Positions 50,789 to 59,839 of a DNA stretch of 64,000 bases are shown one piece after another (the stretch's first letter is position 1; each line of letters starts with the position of its first letter). The stretch is taken from NCBI RefSeq assembly GCF_003576475.1, contig NZ_QWGR01000002.1, positions 124,001 to 188,000 of the forward strand, written 5' to 3'. The position numbers and the translations under genes were made by a program. Origin of the DNA: Maribellus luteus (GTDB taxonomy: Bacteria > Bacteroidota > Bacteroidia > Bacteroidales > Prolixibacteraceae). The notes under the pieces are model-generated. The model was not told the origin of the DNA. It searched no databases and worked only from the letters and a program-made list of their open reading frames with translations.

Positions 50789-51490
50789 TTAAAAGTTTAG
50801 CATTCCCTCGTCGGCAAAACTCAGGTAATTGTTGTGCCCGATGATAATGTGGTCGAGCACGGCAATGTCCATGGTTTCGGCGGCGGTTTTGATTTTTCTG
50901 GTTATTTTTTTGTCGGCATCAGAGGCCTGCATGGTTCCCGACGGGTGATTGTGGCACAATATAATGGCACTGGCTAGTTTTTCAATGGCGGGTTTCAGTA
51001 TAATTCTCACGTCGATCACGGTTCCGGAAATGCCTCCCTGGCTGATCATAAACGTATCGATTATTTTATTGCCGCGGTTGAGCAGCATCACCCAGAATTC
51101 TTCGTGGCTCAGGTCTTCGAGCAAAGGGGAGAAGTAATCGGCCGCGTCTTTGCTCCCGGTAATTTTGTTGTTGCTGAATACTTCGGCATCTTTGCGGCGT
51201 TTTCCCAATTCAAGTGCCGCTGCAATGGTGACTGCTTTTGCTTCGCCAATTCCGTTGAAGGTTTTCAGAAATTCGATGTTCTTTTGGCCAAGTTCGTTCA
51301 GCTTGTTGTTCACGGCGGCGAGTATCCTGCGCGAAAGCTCAACGGCTGTTTCTTCCAGGTTTCCCGACCCAATGAGTATGGCAATCAACTCGGCATCGCT
51401 AAGCGAACGTGCGCCTTTTGAGAGTAGTTTTTCGCGTGGCCTGTCTTCCGCTGCCCAGTCTTTAATATTTAACTTTTTGTAGTCGCTCAT
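50789..51490 (-). CDS. radC: RadC family JAB-domain protein
   Basis: A 233-residue RadC-like protein. The N-terminal part (IKDWAAEDRPREKLLSKGARSLSDAELIAILIGSGN) and the helix-hairpin-helix region (NIEFLKTFNGIGEAKAVTIAAALELGKRR near 70) precede the JAB/MPN metal site: ILCHNHPSGTMQASDADKKIT near 170, with H-x-H...D. Once thought to be a DNA-repair factor, RadC function is now uncertain. It is located between a polysaccharide gene set and rpsT on the same strand, with only 10 bp to the deacetylase-like gene. Confidence 0.93.
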   Translation of the reverse strand: MSDYKKLNIKDWAAEDRPREKLLSKGARSLSDAELIAILIGSGNLEETAVELSRRILAAVNNKLNELGQKNIEFLKTFNGIGEAKAVTIAAALELGKRRKDAEVFSNNKITGSKDAADYFSPLLEDLSHEEFWVMLLNRGNKIIDTFMISQGGISGTVIDVRIILKPAIEKLASAIILCHNHPSGTMQASDADKKITRKIKTAAETMDIAVLDHIIIGHNNYLSFADEGMLNF

Positions 51491-51580
51491 ATCTCCGGAA
51501 CTTCTCTTTTAAAAATAAACAGAATAAATGATTTGTAAAAGGCCGAATGAATAGTTCCGGAACATATGTCAGATTAAGGC

Positions 51581-51610
51581 AAAAAAAAACCTCCCCGCAT
51601 AGCGGAGAGG
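51581..51610 (-). terminator. Terminator after rpsT
   Basis: CCTCCCCGC and GCGGAGAGG (51590-51598 and 51602-51610) form a stem with a 3-nt loop; the run of nine A at 51581-51589 becomes a T-run on the minus strand. Confidence 0.9.
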
Positions 51611-51636
51611 CTTCTATTTTTGTTGAATATTGTTTC

Positions 51637-51888
51637 TTACAACTGATTCACTTTTAAAGCCAGACTTGATTTCAAGTTCGATGCTTTGTTTTTGTGAATG
51701 ATGTTACGTTTTGCCAGTTTATCAATCATAGCAACAACGCCTGGATAAAGCTTTGCGGCTTCTTCCTTATCAGTAGCATTACGCAATGCTTTAATTGCAT
51801 TACGAGTAGTTTTTGCGTAGTACTTGTTGTGTACTCTCTTTTTTTCATCCTGACGGATTCTTTTTAATGCTGACTTATGATGTGCCAT
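51637..51888 (-). CDS. rpsT: 30S ribosomal protein S20
   Basis: An 83-residue S20, a helical small-subunit protein that binds 16S rRNA early in assembly. [35 protein letters not shown] and [25 protein letters not shown] are the typical basic helices. It lies 29 bp downstream of the tRNA-Glu gene on the same strand and no separate promoter is visible, so it may be transcribed with it. Confidence 0.96.
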   Translation of the reverse strand: MAHHKSALKRIRQDEKKRVHNKYYAKTTRNAIKALRNATDKEEAAKLYPGVVAMIDKLAKRNIIHKNKASNLKSSLALKVNQL

Positions 51889-51917
51889 TTCTACCTTTCT
51901 TCTTTTAAAAAAATTAG

Positions 51918-51989
51918 TAGCCCGTAGGGGATTCGAACCCCTGCTACAAGAATGAAAATCTTGCGTCCTAACCCCTAGACGAACGGGCC
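51918..51989 (-). tRNA. tRNA-Glu (anticodon TTC)
   Basis: On the minus strand the gene reads 5' GGCCCGTTCGTCTAGGGGTT... and folds into a cloverleaf: acceptor GGCCCGT with ACGGGCT (one G-U), anticodon stem CAAGA/TCTTG with loop TTTTCAT giving anticodon TTC, and a T-arm of GGGGTTCGAATCCCC. Length 72 nt to the discriminator A; no CCA is encoded. It decodes GAA and, by wobble, GAG. Confidence 0.97.
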
Positions 51990-52019
51990 ATCATGTTAAT
52001 TCCCTTGATTTTGGGACTG

Positions 52020-52027
52020 CAAAAATA
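52020..52027 (-). promoter_or_regulatory. Promoter -7 element of tRNA-Glu (TATTTTTG on minus strand)
   Basis: CAAAAATA on the plus strand, 30 bp upstream of the tRNA 5' end; probably also transcribes rpsT. Confidence 0.65.
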
Positions 52028-52177
52028 CTGCATTTTTGTTATCCGCCAAATTTTTCAGGAAAAATATTTCAGCTAAATTTTGGTCTTCTTTCGTTTAAAA
52101 AGCCGTTTTTATTTTAGCGCTGCAAAGAAAAGCAAGTTTTTTGGATTTGCAAATAAAAAAATGCAAAATTTTTATTT

Positions 52178-52900
52178 TTATCGCAGTTCGAAGTTTTGTC
52201 CGAGATAAACACGTCTTACATCTTCGTCGGCAGCAAGTTCTTCTGCAGTCCCGGCCTTCAGTATGTTACCTTCGAATAACAGGTACGAACGATCGGTAAT
52301 GGTAAGCGTTTCGTGCACGTTGTGGTCGGTAATCAATACGCCGATATTTTTCTCTTTCAGCTTCATTACAATCTGCTGGATATCCTCTACCGCAATAGGG
52401 TCTACGCCGGCAAAGGGCTCATCAAGCAAAATAAACTTTGGATCGATGGCCAGCGCCCGGGCAATCTCGGTACGGCGGCGTTCTCCTCCCGACAGCTGGA
52501 TTCCTTTACTCTTGCGGATATGTTGCAGGCTGAATTCATCCAAAAGCGTTTCCAGTTTTTCTTTCTGGTATTCTTTCGAATAATCAGTCATTTCCAGCAC
52601 CGCACGAATGTTGTCTTCGATACTAAGCTTTCTGAAAACGGAAGCTTCCTGGGCCAGGTAGCCAATTCCTTTTTGGGCTCTTTTGTAAACCGGCAGTTTG
52701 GTGATTTCCTCGGTGTCGAGAAAAATCTTTCCGGAAAAAGGTTGAATCAGGCCCACAATCATGTAAAACGATGTGGTTTTTCCGGCACCGTTGGGCCCCA
52801 GCAAACCTACAATTTCGCCCTGTTTTACATCAAAACTAACCCCTTTTACAACGGTTCTTTTCCGGTATTTTTTGACAATATTTTCTGCTCGTAAAATCAT
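52178..52900 (-). CDS. lptB: LPS export ABC ATPase
   Basis: A 240-residue LptB, the ATPase that powers lipopolysaccharide extraction via LptFG and the Lpt bridge. Walker A is [22 protein letters not shown] near residue 33, the family segment [23 protein letters not shown] near 78, the ABC signature [18 protein letters not shown] near 134, Walker [21 protein letters not shown] near 154 and the H-loop [10 protein letters not shown] near 190. It follows tatC by 33 bp on the same strand. No LptF/G or LptA is in this window. Confidence 0.95.
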   Translation of the reverse strand: MILRAENIVKKYRKRTVVKGVSFDVKQGEIVGLLGPNGAGKTTSFYMIVGLIQPFSGKIFLDTEEITKLPVYKRAQKGIGYLAQEASVFRKLSIEDNIRAVLEMTDYSKEYQKEKLETLLDEFSLQHIRKSKGIQLSGGERRRTEIARALAIDPKFILLDEPFAGVDPIAVEDIQQIVMKLKEKNIGVLITDHNVHETLTITDRSYLLFEGNILKAGTAEELAADEDVRRVYLGQNFELR

Positions 52901-52933
52901 TTGAGTTCAAATAACGGATTTTTTTTGGATGAA

Positions 52934-53797
52934 TTACAAGGCATTCATCTCCATTTCACGTTTTTTAACCACCCGGCGCGAGATGAAAATCCCGACTTCG
53001 TACAGCAGCACCAAAGGAATACAAACCATGATCTGGCTGAACACATCTGGCGGCGTAATAACGGCCGAGAGGAGCAGCATCAACACATAAGCATGCTTCC
53101 GGTAAGTTTTCATAAACTTAGGGGTGAGGATTCCAACTTTACTCAAAAAGTAAGAGAAGATAGGAAGCAGAAAAACTACCCCGGATGCCAGCGAAATGGA
53201 GGTAACTGTGGCAATGTACGACCGGGTATTGATCTGGTTGGTAACCGACTCAGATACGCTGTAGGTTCCCAAAAACTGTATCGAAAGCGGTACGATCAGG
53301 AAATAACCAAAAAGCACGCCCAGCATAAACAATATGGAAGTATAAAATACAGCACCGCCGGCATGTTTTTGTTCTTTTTCGTACAGTGCCGGCTTAATAA
53401 AACGCCAGAATTCATAAAAAACCACCGGCGCAGCTATAACAAGCCCGGCAATAATTGAAATCATAATGTGCATCATAAACTGATCCGACATTTTGATGGC
53501 AATCAGGTGCAAAGGCTGTTGGTTGATATTGAGTGCATCGGTTCCAACCATTTCCCCGAGTTTGGCCAACATCCGGTTGGTCCAGAATTCCGGGGTCATC
53601 GGTTTCATTATAATGGTATCGAAAATGAGGCTTTTGAGGGCAAAAGCAGCAATTGCAAAAACGAACACGGCAATAAAAGAACGAATAATGTGCCACCTTA
53701 ATTCTTCCAGGTGCTCCAGAAACGACATTTCTGATTCTACTTTTTGTTCTTTGCGCTTTTTAGTGCTTTGTTCTTCTCTGGTATTTTCTTCGCTCAT
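52934..53797 (-). CDS. tatC: Twin-arginine translocase subunit TatC
   Basis: A 287-residue TatC, the signal-peptide receptor of the Tat system. A charged cytoplasmic N-terminus (EEQSTKKRKEQKVESEMSFLEHLEELRWHIIRS) contains the conserved SFLEHLEELR-R motif. Six membrane helices follow, with QFMMHIMISIIAGLVIAAPVVFYEFWRFIKPALYEKE near residue 108 carrying the conserved F-x-E-x-P-x-x-x-x-E-type loop. It has its own promoter and probably also transcribes lptB. Its partner TatA is encoded at 40880-41146. Confidence 0.96.
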   Translation of the reverse strand: MSEENTREEQSTKKRKEQKVESEMSFLEHLEELRWHIIRSFIAVFVFAIAAFALKSLIFDTIIMKPMTPEFWTNRMLAKLGEMVGTDALNINQQPLHLIAIKMSDQFMMHIMISIIAGLVIAAPVVFYEFWRFIKPALYEKEQKHAGGAVFYTSILFMLGVLFGYFLIVPLSIQFLGTYSVSESVTNQINTRSYIATVTSISLASGVVFLLPIFSYFLSKVGILTPKFMKTYRKHAYVLMLLLSAVITPPDVFSQIMVCIPLVLLYEVGIFISRRVVKKREMEMNAL

Positions 53798-54169
53798 TGG
53801 CTTTCAGGCTTAATAAAAACTTCACAAATGTACAGGAATTTTTGGCATTTGAAATTTCACATTTTCGAAATCTGTAAAGCCACTAATTCCGAGGTTTCGA
53901 ATATACATATATTATAAGAAGCTATTTATTATTGGCAGGTCTGATTTGCATGAATTCAAATTGAAATCATATTTAAGCAGTTTTTGAACGGAAAACTTTC
54001 CATATTTGTATTGAGGGAATAAAAAGTGGAAAGGGTTAAGGTTTGAGGCAGATGTTATGAAAACAAATGACAAGCTTTAAAAATCATTAAAAATCATTGC
54101 TGTTTTATTTACTTTTAATAAATTAGAATTTGCTATCCGATTAAATAGTAGATTGTGGGAGAGTTAGTT
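53798..54169. other. 372-bp intergenic region between divergent tatC and recQ
   Basis: Contains the tatC promoter element (53825-53832), a CATATTTG (54001-54008, 7 of 8 matches to TAnnTTTG) with TTTG upstream that may serve recQ, and an exact 10-bp tandem duplication TTAAAAATCA (54077-54096). Otherwise AT-rich with nothing else recognised. Confidence 0.5.
53825..53832 (-). promoter_or_regulatory. Promoter -7 element of tatC (TACATTTG on minus strand)
   Basis: CAAATGTA on the plus strand, 27 bp before the tatC ATG. Confidence 0.6.
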
Positions 54170-56350
54170 ATGTATAAGGATATTGATTTGCTGGAGCGAC
54201 TGCAGCATTTTTTTGGTTTTGATCGCTTTAAAGGCCAACAGGAAGCTGCGATCAAAAATGTATTGGGCGGTGATAACACCTTTGTGTTGATGCCAACGGG
54301 GGGAGGAAAGTCGCTGATCTACCAGTTGCCCGCGCTGATAATGGAAGGAACAGCGATTGTTATTTCTCCGCTTATTGCGTTAATGAAGAACCAGGTGGAT
54401 TCGATTCGCGGAATGAATGCCGAAGATAATGTGGCGCATTTTCTGAATTCTTCCCTGTCGAAAGCAGCCATTGCGCAGGTGAAGGAAGATGTTCTGGCCG
54501 GGAAAACAAAGCTGTTGTACGTAGCACCTGAATCATTGACAAAAGAAGAGAACATCGAATTTCTGAAACAGATCAGGATATCGTTCTATGCCATCGATGA
54601 AGCACATTGTATTTCGGAATGGGGGCACGACTTCCGGCCTGAGTACCGCAGAATAAAGCCCATCGTAGAAGAAATCGGTAAATCGCCGATTGTTGCGTTA
54701 ACGGCAACGGCAACGGCAAAAGTTCAGCACGATATACAGAAAAACCTTGGAATCCTGGATGCACAAGTGTTTAAGGCATCGTTTAACCGCGAAAACCTTT
54801 ACTACGAGGTACGTCCGAAGGTGAAGACAGTGAACCAGATTATCAGGTTTATCAAGCAGAACGAAGGGAAATCGGGGATTATTTACTGCCTGAGCCGGAA
54901 GAAGGTGGAAGAACTGGCTGAAAACCTGCAGGTAAACGGCATCAAAGCACTGGCATACCATGCCGGGATGGATGCCAATACCCGCTCGACCAATCAGGAT
55001 AAGTTTCTGATGGAAGAGGTGGATGTAATTGTGGCGACCATCGCTTTTGGAATGGGGATCGATAAACCCGATGTGCGTTTTGTGATTCACTACGATATTC
55101 CGAAGAGTCTGGAGGGATATTACCAGGAAACCGGGCGTGCCGGTCGTGATGGCGGCGAAGGGAAATGTATCACTTTTTATGCCTACAAAGACATTCAGAA
55201 GCTGGAGAAATTTATGCACGGAAAACCGGTGGCCGAGCAGGAAATCGGGAAACAACTGCTGCTGGATACAGTTTCTTATGCCGAGACCGCGATTTGCCGG
55301 AGGATTATTCTGTTGCACTATTTTGGAGAAAAATACGAGCAGGAAAACTGTGGCAATTGTGATAATTGTTTAAATCCGAAAGAGCAGATCGAGGCCCAGG
55401 AAGAAATTGTTATTGCGCTGAAAGCCATTCTGGAGGTGAATGAAAAATACAAAGGCGACCACATTGCCAATATTCTGATCGGAAACAAAACCGCCGCCAT
55501 AAAATCGTTTAAGCACTACACGCTTGAATCGTTTGGAACGGGCGCCGATCACGACGAACGTTTCTGGAATGCCGTGTTCCGGCAGTCGATGGTAGCAGGC
55601 CTTATCAATAAAGACATTGAAAACTACGGTTTGCTGAAGGTTACCCCCGAAGGTCATGCGTATTTGGCCAATCCGGTAAGTTTTATGCTGGTGCGAAATC
55701 ATGATTACGAGGAAGAAGCCGAAAGCGAAGGAGGAGCACCCTCCGGAGGATCGAGTGGCGATCCGCAGTTGTTTTCAATGCTAAAGGATCTGCGCAAGCG
55801 TATTGCCAAGCGGCATAATCTGCCGCCGTTCGTAATATTTCAGGATCCTTCGCTCTCAGATATGTCGATTCAGTATCCAATCAACATTGAGGAATTGCAG
55901 AATATTCAGGGTGTTGGCCAGGGGAAAGCCCGCCGGTACGGGAAGGATTTTGTGGAGCTGATCAAGCAATATGTGGAAGACAACGACATTGAACGCCCGG
56001 AAGATCTGGTGGTGCGCACCGTGGCCAACAAGTCGAAAATGAAAGTTTTCATCATTCAAAGCATCGACCGCAAAATTTCGTTCGAAGATATCGCTGAATC
56101 CAAAGGAATTGAAGTTTCGGAAGTGATCAGCGAAGTGGAGGCAATCGTTAATTCAGGCACAAAACTGAACATTGATTACTACATCAACGATGTGCTGGAT
56201 GAAGATCATCAGGAAGAGATTTTTGATTATTTCAGGGAGGCCAAGTCAGATTCTGTACAAGAGGCATTGGACGAACTGGGAGAGGATGAATATTCGGAAG
56301 ATGATATCCGGCTGATGCGTGTCAAATTTTTCTCCGACATGGGGAATTAA
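54170..56350 (+). CDS. recQ: ATP-dependent DNA helicase RecQ
   Basis: A 726-residue RecQ helicase. ATG 54170 is preferred to the upstream in-frame GTG at 54155. Motif I is MPTGGGKSLIYQLPAL near residue 45, the DEAH box is IDEAHCISEWGHDFRPEYR near 140, motif VI is QETGRAGRDGGEG near 320. The zinc-binding cysteines of the RecQ-Ct domain are CRRIILLHYFGEKYEQENCGNCDNC near 375-403. A winged helix and an HRDC domain (SGDPQLFSMLKDLRKRIAKRHNLPPFVIFQD near 530) follow. The extra C-terminal 80-100 residues are acidic. Confidence 0.96.
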   Translation: MYKDIDLLERLQHFFGFDRFKGQQEAAIKNVLGGDNTFVLMPTGGGKSLIYQLPALIMEGTAIVISPLIALMKNQVDSIRGMNAEDNVAHFLNSSLSKAAIAQVKEDVLAGKTKLLYVAPESLTKEENIEFLKQIRISFYAIDEAHCISEWGHDFRPEYRRIKPIVEEIGKSPIVALTATATAKVQHDIQKNLGILDAQVFKASFNRENLYYEVRPKVKTVNQIIRFIKQNEGKSGIIYCLSRKKVEELAENLQVNGIKALAYHAGMDANTRSTNQDKFLMEEVDVIVATIAFGMGIDKPDVRFVIHYDIPKSLEGYYQETGRAGRDGGEGKCITFYAYKDIQKLEKFMHGKPVAEQEIGKQLLLDTVSYAETAICRRIILLHYFGEKYEQENCGNCDNCLNPKEQIEAQEEIVIALKAILEVNEKYKGDHIANILIGNKTAAIKSFKHYTLESFGTGADHDERFWNAVFRQSMVAGLINKDIENYGLLKVTPEGHAYLANPVSFMLVRNHDYEEEAESEGGAPSGGSSGDPQLFSMLKDLRKRIAKRHNLPPFVIFQDPSLSDMSIQYPINIEELQNIQGVGQGKARRYGKDFVELIKQYVEDNDIERPEDLVVRTVANKSKMKVFIIQSIDRKISFEDIAESKGIEVSEVISEVEAIVNSGTKLNIDYYINDVLDEDHQEEIFDYFREAKSDSVQEALDELGEDEYSEDDIRLMRVKFFSDMGN

Positions 56351-56391
56351 GATACCGATACACATATTCAACTTTTTACATGCAAAAATGT

Positions 56392-56399
56392 TACTTTTG
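56392..56399 (+). promoter_or_regulatory. Promoter -7 element of ahcY (TACTTTTG)
   Basis: A perfect TAnnTTTG, 38 bp before the ahcY ATG. Confidence 0.65.
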
Positions 56400-56437
56400 C
56401 ACCGCTTTATTATTTGTAACAATTAATACAACAAAAT

Positions 56438-57856
56438 ATGACAGTTGCAGTTAACGAAAAACTTGCTTACAAAGTAGCCGATATTTCACTGGCTGATTTT
56501 GGGCGAAAAGAAATAGAGATCGCGGAAAGAGAAATGCCGGGGTTGATGTCGATCCGGAAAAAATTTGGCCCATCGAAGCCTTTAAAAGGCGCCCGTATCA
56601 TGGGAAGCCTTCACATGACCATTCAAACCGCTGTTTTGATTGAAACACTGGTGGAACTGGGAGCAGATGTTCGCTGGGCAAGCTGCAACATTTTCTCTAC
56701 GCAGGATCATGCCGCAGCGGCTATTGCACAGGCCGGTGTGCCTGTATTTGCCTGGAAAGGCGAAACGTTGAAAGAATACTGGTGGTGTACCGAGCAGGCT
56801 TTGAACTTTGGCGATGGCCTTGGTCCCACTGTGATTGTAGACGATGGCGGCGATGCTACGATGATGATTCACCGTGGATACGAAGCTGAAAGCAATGCAG
56901 CCATCCTGGACGAACCTGTTGGGGGAGAAGATGAACTGCAGCTAAACCTGATTCTGAAGCAGATTCTGGCAGAAGATTCAACCCGTTGGCAAAGAGTAGC
57001 CAAAGAGGTGAAAGGTGTTTCGGAAGAGACAACCACGGGGGTACACCGTTTGTACCAGATGCAGGAAGAAGGTAAATTGCTGTTCCCTGCCATCAATGTA
57101 AATGACTCGGTTACCAAATCGAAATTTGATAATCTTTACGGATGTCGCGAATCGCTGGCCGATGGTATCAAGCGTGCCACCGATGTAATGATTGCCGGGA
57201 AAGTGGTAGTTGTTGCCGGTTATGGCGATGTTGGTAAAGGTTGTGCTCACTCAATGCGCAGTTACGGTGCGCGGGTGATTGTGACTGAAATCGACCCGAT
57301 CTGTGCGCTTCAGGCTGCGATGGAAGGTTTCGAAGTTAAGCCCATGGAAGACGCATTGTGTGAAGGAAATATTTATGTAACTACCACCGGAAACAAAGAT
57401 GTGATCACCGGCGAGCACATGGCTAAAATGAAAGATCAGGCCATTGTTTGTAACATCGGTCACTTCGACAACGAAATTCAGGTGGCGCGTCTTGAGAAGT
57501 GGCCCGGAATTCAACGGACAAACATCAAACCACAGGTAGATAAATATACCTACGAAGACGGACACAGCATTTATCTGCTGGCCGAAGGACGCCTGGTAAA
57601 CCTGGGTTGTGCAACCGGTCACCCTTCGTTTGTAATGAGTAATTCATTTACCAACCAGTCGCTCGCACAAATCGAGCTTTGGGAAAACGATTACGAAGTG
57701 GGTGTGTATACGCTTCCGAAAAAATTGGATGAGGAAGTAGCCCGCTTACATTTAGAGCAGATTGGTGTTAAGCTGACTGTGCTGACCGATTCGCAGGCGG
57801 CTTATTTGGGTGTTCCCAAAGAAGGCCCGTATAAACCGGAACACTACAGATATTAA
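56438..57856 (+). CDS. ahcY: Adenosylhomocysteinase
   Basis: A 472-residue SAH hydrolase, splitting S-adenosylhomocysteine to adenosine and homocysteine and keeping methyltransferases active. Signatures: [41 protein letters not shown] near residue 50, the NAD motif [23 protein letters not shown] near 255, VATGNKDVI-like [15 protein letters not shown] near 312, [18 protein letters not shown] near 390 and the C-terminal YKPEHYRY. The 40-residue central insertion ([29 protein letters not shown]) identifies the long bacterial form. Together with mtnA and mtnP in this window, it forms the SAM by-product recycling set. Confidence 0.97.
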   Translation: MTVAVNEKLAYKVADISLADFGRKEIEIAEREMPGLMSIRKKFGPSKPLKGARIMGSLHMTIQTAVLIETLVELGADVRWASCNIFSTQDHAAAAIAQAGVPVFAWKGETLKEYWWCTEQALNFGDGLGPTVIVDDGGDATMMIHRGYEAESNAAILDEPVGGEDELQLNLILKQILAEDSTRWQRVAKEVKGVSEETTTGVHRLYQMQEEGKLLFPAINVNDSVTKSKFDNLYGCRESLADGIKRATDVMIAGKVVVVAGYGDVGKGCAHSMRSYGARVIVTEIDPICALQAAMEGFEVKPMEDALCEGNIYVTTTGNKDVITGEHMAKMKDQAIVCNIGHFDNEIQVARLEKWPGIQRTNIKPQVDKYTYEDGHSIYLLAEGRLVNLGCATGHPSFVMSNSFTNQSLAQIELWENDYEVGVYTLPKKLDEEVARLHLEQIGVKLTVLTDSQAAYLGVPKEGPYKPEHYRY

Positions 57857-57880
57857 TGTATGTGAAAAGATATAAGAAAG

Positions 57881-57907
57881 CGGGTCTCAGTTTTGGGGCC
57901 CGTTTTT
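57881..57907. terminator. Terminator between ahcY and the Rieske-like gene
   Basis: CGGGTCTC (57881-57888) pairs with GGGGCCCG (57895-57902) using G-U pairs, then a five-T run; the two genes are convergent. Confidence 0.8.
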
Positions 57908-58331
57908 AGTTGTAAACCCTTAGCATGTCTCCAAAACGCGACACATTGTATTGTTTGAGCGGGGCTGATGCCGGACCTTTTACAACACTGCCGCCAATAA
58001 AGATAAATTGCGATTCGCAACAGGAACAGGTTCCGGTGGCACCCTTGCTATCAACCCGGCAGCTTGAGTTTATTTCGTTGGTACAGGCCGCATCAAAGGC
58101 ATAGTACGAACCTTCCATTTCGCAATAAATAATTAAGCCGCCAAACCCGGGGCCGGGAAAATAAGCTGAGTTTCCGGGAACCGTCAGTTCGTTGTGCGTT
58201 ATCAGGCTAACCTGGAAAGCAACCGGAACATCCGGAATTTGCGAGTCTATTTCGTTGCACGACAGCGAAAGCAACAAAACCAGTACGAAAAAAAATAAAT
58301 ACTTCCCTCTTCTTAAAATCAACTGCTTCAT
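57906..58331 (-). CDS. Rieske-fold lipoprotein lacking the ligand histidines
   Basis: A 141-residue lipoprotein. I start it at ATG 58331; the longer frame adds 12 residues. The signal MKQLILRRGKYLFFFVLVLLLSLSC ends in a lipobox-like cysteine. The mature region follows the Rieske [2Fe-2S] order: AFDAACTNEINSSC near residue 80, then GTCSCCESQFIFIGGSVVKGPASAPLKQYNV near 102, then FGDMLRVYN. In true Rieske proteins the ligands are C-x-H and C-x-x-H; here both histidines are replaced (C-T-N and C-S-C-C). The fold is thus likely kept, with the cluster lost or altered. It is convergent with ahcY. Confidence 0.78.
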   Translation of the reverse strand: MKQLILRRGKYLFFFVLVLLLSLSCNEIDSQIPDVPVAFQVSLITHNELTVPGNSAYFPGPGFGGLIIYCEMEGSYYAFDAACTNEINSSCRVDSKGATGTCSCCESQFIFIGGSVVKGPASAPLKQYNVSRFGDMLRVYN

Positions 58332-58391
58332 TTTTATTATTTTTACTGGAACTATCAAAAGTAGCAATTTATTGCGTAAGCCGTATAACTC

Positions 58392-58802
58392 ATGGATGAT
58401 CTGATCGTCATAATATTAACGATTCTGGTTGCAGTGGTAGGAGCGCTCAATCAACGAAAAAAGAAAAGGGAGGCCGAGGCGTCTGCTTCTGCTTCTGTTT
58501 CCGAAGAGGCAGGGCAGCCTGCTGATTTTTGGGAAATGATTATGCAGCAGGAAGAGCGGCCCCCGGTTTACCAAACGGTACCTCAGGAGGAGGAAGATCT
58601 TTACGACGAAGTGGTGGATACCGTTCCCAAGCCCAAGCCTGTTTATCAGTTTAAAGCGGAAGCTGAAGGAAGTTCAGAAGTGGTGGAAGTGAAGAAAATT
58701 CTCCAGCGCGAGCTTAAAAAGCCGGTGTTGGTTGACGGGGAAAGATTTTCCATTCGAAAGGCCATTATTTACAGCGAGATAATGAACCGGAAGTATATAT
58801 AA
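58392..58802 (+). CDS. Hypothetical protein with one membrane helix
   Basis: A 136-residue protein I do not recognise. Residues 1-19 (MDDLIVIILTILVAVVGAL) form one hydrophobic segment, followed by a basic stretch (NQRKKKREAE), an Ala/Ser-rich part and an acidic, proline-rich linker. The C-terminal 25 residues (DGERFSIRKAIIYSEIMNRKYI) look like the conserved core and resemble endings I recall in small Bacteroidota hypothetical proteins. The N-terminus and linker suggest a protein that is anchored with the bulk in the cytoplasm. Divergently transcribed from the Rieske-like gene; greA is downstream with its own promoter. Confidence 0.65.
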   Translation: MDDLIVIILTILVAVVGALNQRKKKREAEASASASVSEEAGQPADFWEMIMQQEERPPVYQTVPQEEEDLYDEVVDTVPKPKPVYQFKAEAEGSSEVVEVKKILQRELKKPVLVDGERFSIRKAIIYSEIMNRKYI

Positions 58803-58858
58803 ATCATTCATTATGAATATTTTTTCGGCCGGATCATTTCAAAATTGAATAAATTATT

Positions 58859-58866
58859 TACATTTG
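58859..58866 (+). promoter_or_regulatory. Promoter of greA (-7 TACATTTG, -33 TTTC)
   Basis: TACATTTG is a perfect -7 element; TTTC at 58837-58840 lies 18 bp upstream of it. The predicted leader is about 85 nt. Confidence 0.65.
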
Positions 58867-58945
58867 CAGGAAAGGAAGGGTCCTGGGCAACCGGGATTCT
58901 TTCTATTTTTTTATGCACTATCATAGTATCAAAAAGAAAAATGAA

Positions 58946-58950
58946 GGAGG
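58946..58950 (+). promoter_or_regulatory. Canonical Shine-Dalgarno (GGAGG) of greA
   Basis: GGAGG ends 7 bp before the greA ATG. Most genes in this window have A-rich leaders without such a site, so this one stands out. Confidence 0.7.
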
Positions 58951-58957
58951 ATAAGAA

Positions 58958-59431
58958 ATGTCCGAAGTAACATATTTAACGCAGGACGGACTAAACAAGC
59001 TTAAAAAAGAGCTTGAGCGTCTGGTGACGGTTGAAAGACCGAAGATTTCGAAACAGATTGGCGAGGCCATCGAAAAAGGCGATATCTCTGAAAATGCAGA
59101 GTATGACGCAGCTAAAGATGCACAGGGAATGCTGGAAGCCAAAATTGCGCAGTTGCAGTCGAAAGTGGCCAGTGCACGCATTCTCGACGAATCAAAAATT
59201 GATACGTCGAAAGTTCAGATTCTGAATAAGGTAACCATCCGGAACCAAAAGAACAATGCAACCATGCAGTATACGCTGGTGCCGGAGAGTGAAGCAAACC
59301 TGAAAGAAGGGAAAATCTCAGTTCAGACACCGATTGCCAAAGGGCTGATCGGGAAAAAAGTGGGCGATGTGGTGGAAATCAAAGTTCCATCAGGTATCAT
59401 TCCTTTTGAAATTGTAGAAATCTCAATTTAA
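58958..59431 (+). CDS. greA: Transcription elongation factor GreA
   Basis: A 157-residue GreA, which stimulates cleavage of backtracked RNA by RNA polymerase. The N-terminal coiled coil (LTQDGLNKLKKELERLVTVERPKISKQIGEAIEKGDISENAEYDAAKDAQGMLE) carries the acidic tip residues GDISENAEYD, and the C-terminal domain ends VQTPIAKGLIGKKVGDVVEIKVPSGIIPFEIVEI. The HIT-family gene starts 7 bp after its stop, so the two form an operon. Confidence 0.96.
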   Translation: MSEVTYLTQDGLNKLKKELERLVTVERPKISKQIGEAIEKGDISENAEYDAAKDAQGMLEAKIAQLQSKVASARILDESKIDTSKVQILNKVTIRNQKNNATMQYTLVPESEANLKEGKISVQTPIAKGLIGKKVGDVVEIKVPSGIIPFEIVEISI

Positions 59432-59437
59432 TTAAAA

Positions 59438-59833
59438 ATGGCAAGCATTTTCACGCGCATTGTAAACGGAGAAATACCAGCCTACAAAGTTGCTGAAGAC
59501 GATAACTTTCTGGCCTTTCTCGATGTATTTCCAACCGCCAAGGGGCACACGTTGGTAGTCCCCAAAAAGGAAGTGGATTATCTTTTTGATTTGGATGACG
59601 AGATGTACGCCGGACTGCAAATGTTTGCCAAAAAAGTAGCACTTGGAATACAGAAAGCCATTCCCTGTGTAAAAGTAGGTGTGATGGTTTTGGGGCTTGA
59701 AGTGCCGCATGCGCATATTCATCTTGTCCCGATGCAAAGTGAAAAGGATTTGCTCCATTTTTCGGAGAAAGTAAAGTTTCCGCCGGAGGAGATGGAAGCC
59801 ATCGCAAAATTGATTGCCGATAGCATCGAATAA
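59438..59833 (+). CDS. HIT family nucleotide-binding protein
   Basis: A 131-residue HIT (histidine triad) protein. IFTRIVNGEIPAYKVAEDDNFLAFLDVFPTAKGHTLVVPKKEVD is the HIT N-terminal region, and VPHAHIHLVPM near residue 91 is the triad motif. Members hydrolyse adenosine phosphoramidates or related nucleotides (Hint type). Immediately downstream of greA and closed by a terminator. Confidence 0.93.
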   Translation: MASIFTRIVNGEIPAYKVAEDDNFLAFLDVFPTAKGHTLVVPKKEVDYLFDLDDEMYAGLQMFAKKVALGIQKAIPCVKVGVMVLGLEVPHAHIHLVPMQSEKDLLHFSEKVKFPPEEMEAIAKLIADSIE

Positions 59834-59839
59834 AATAAC

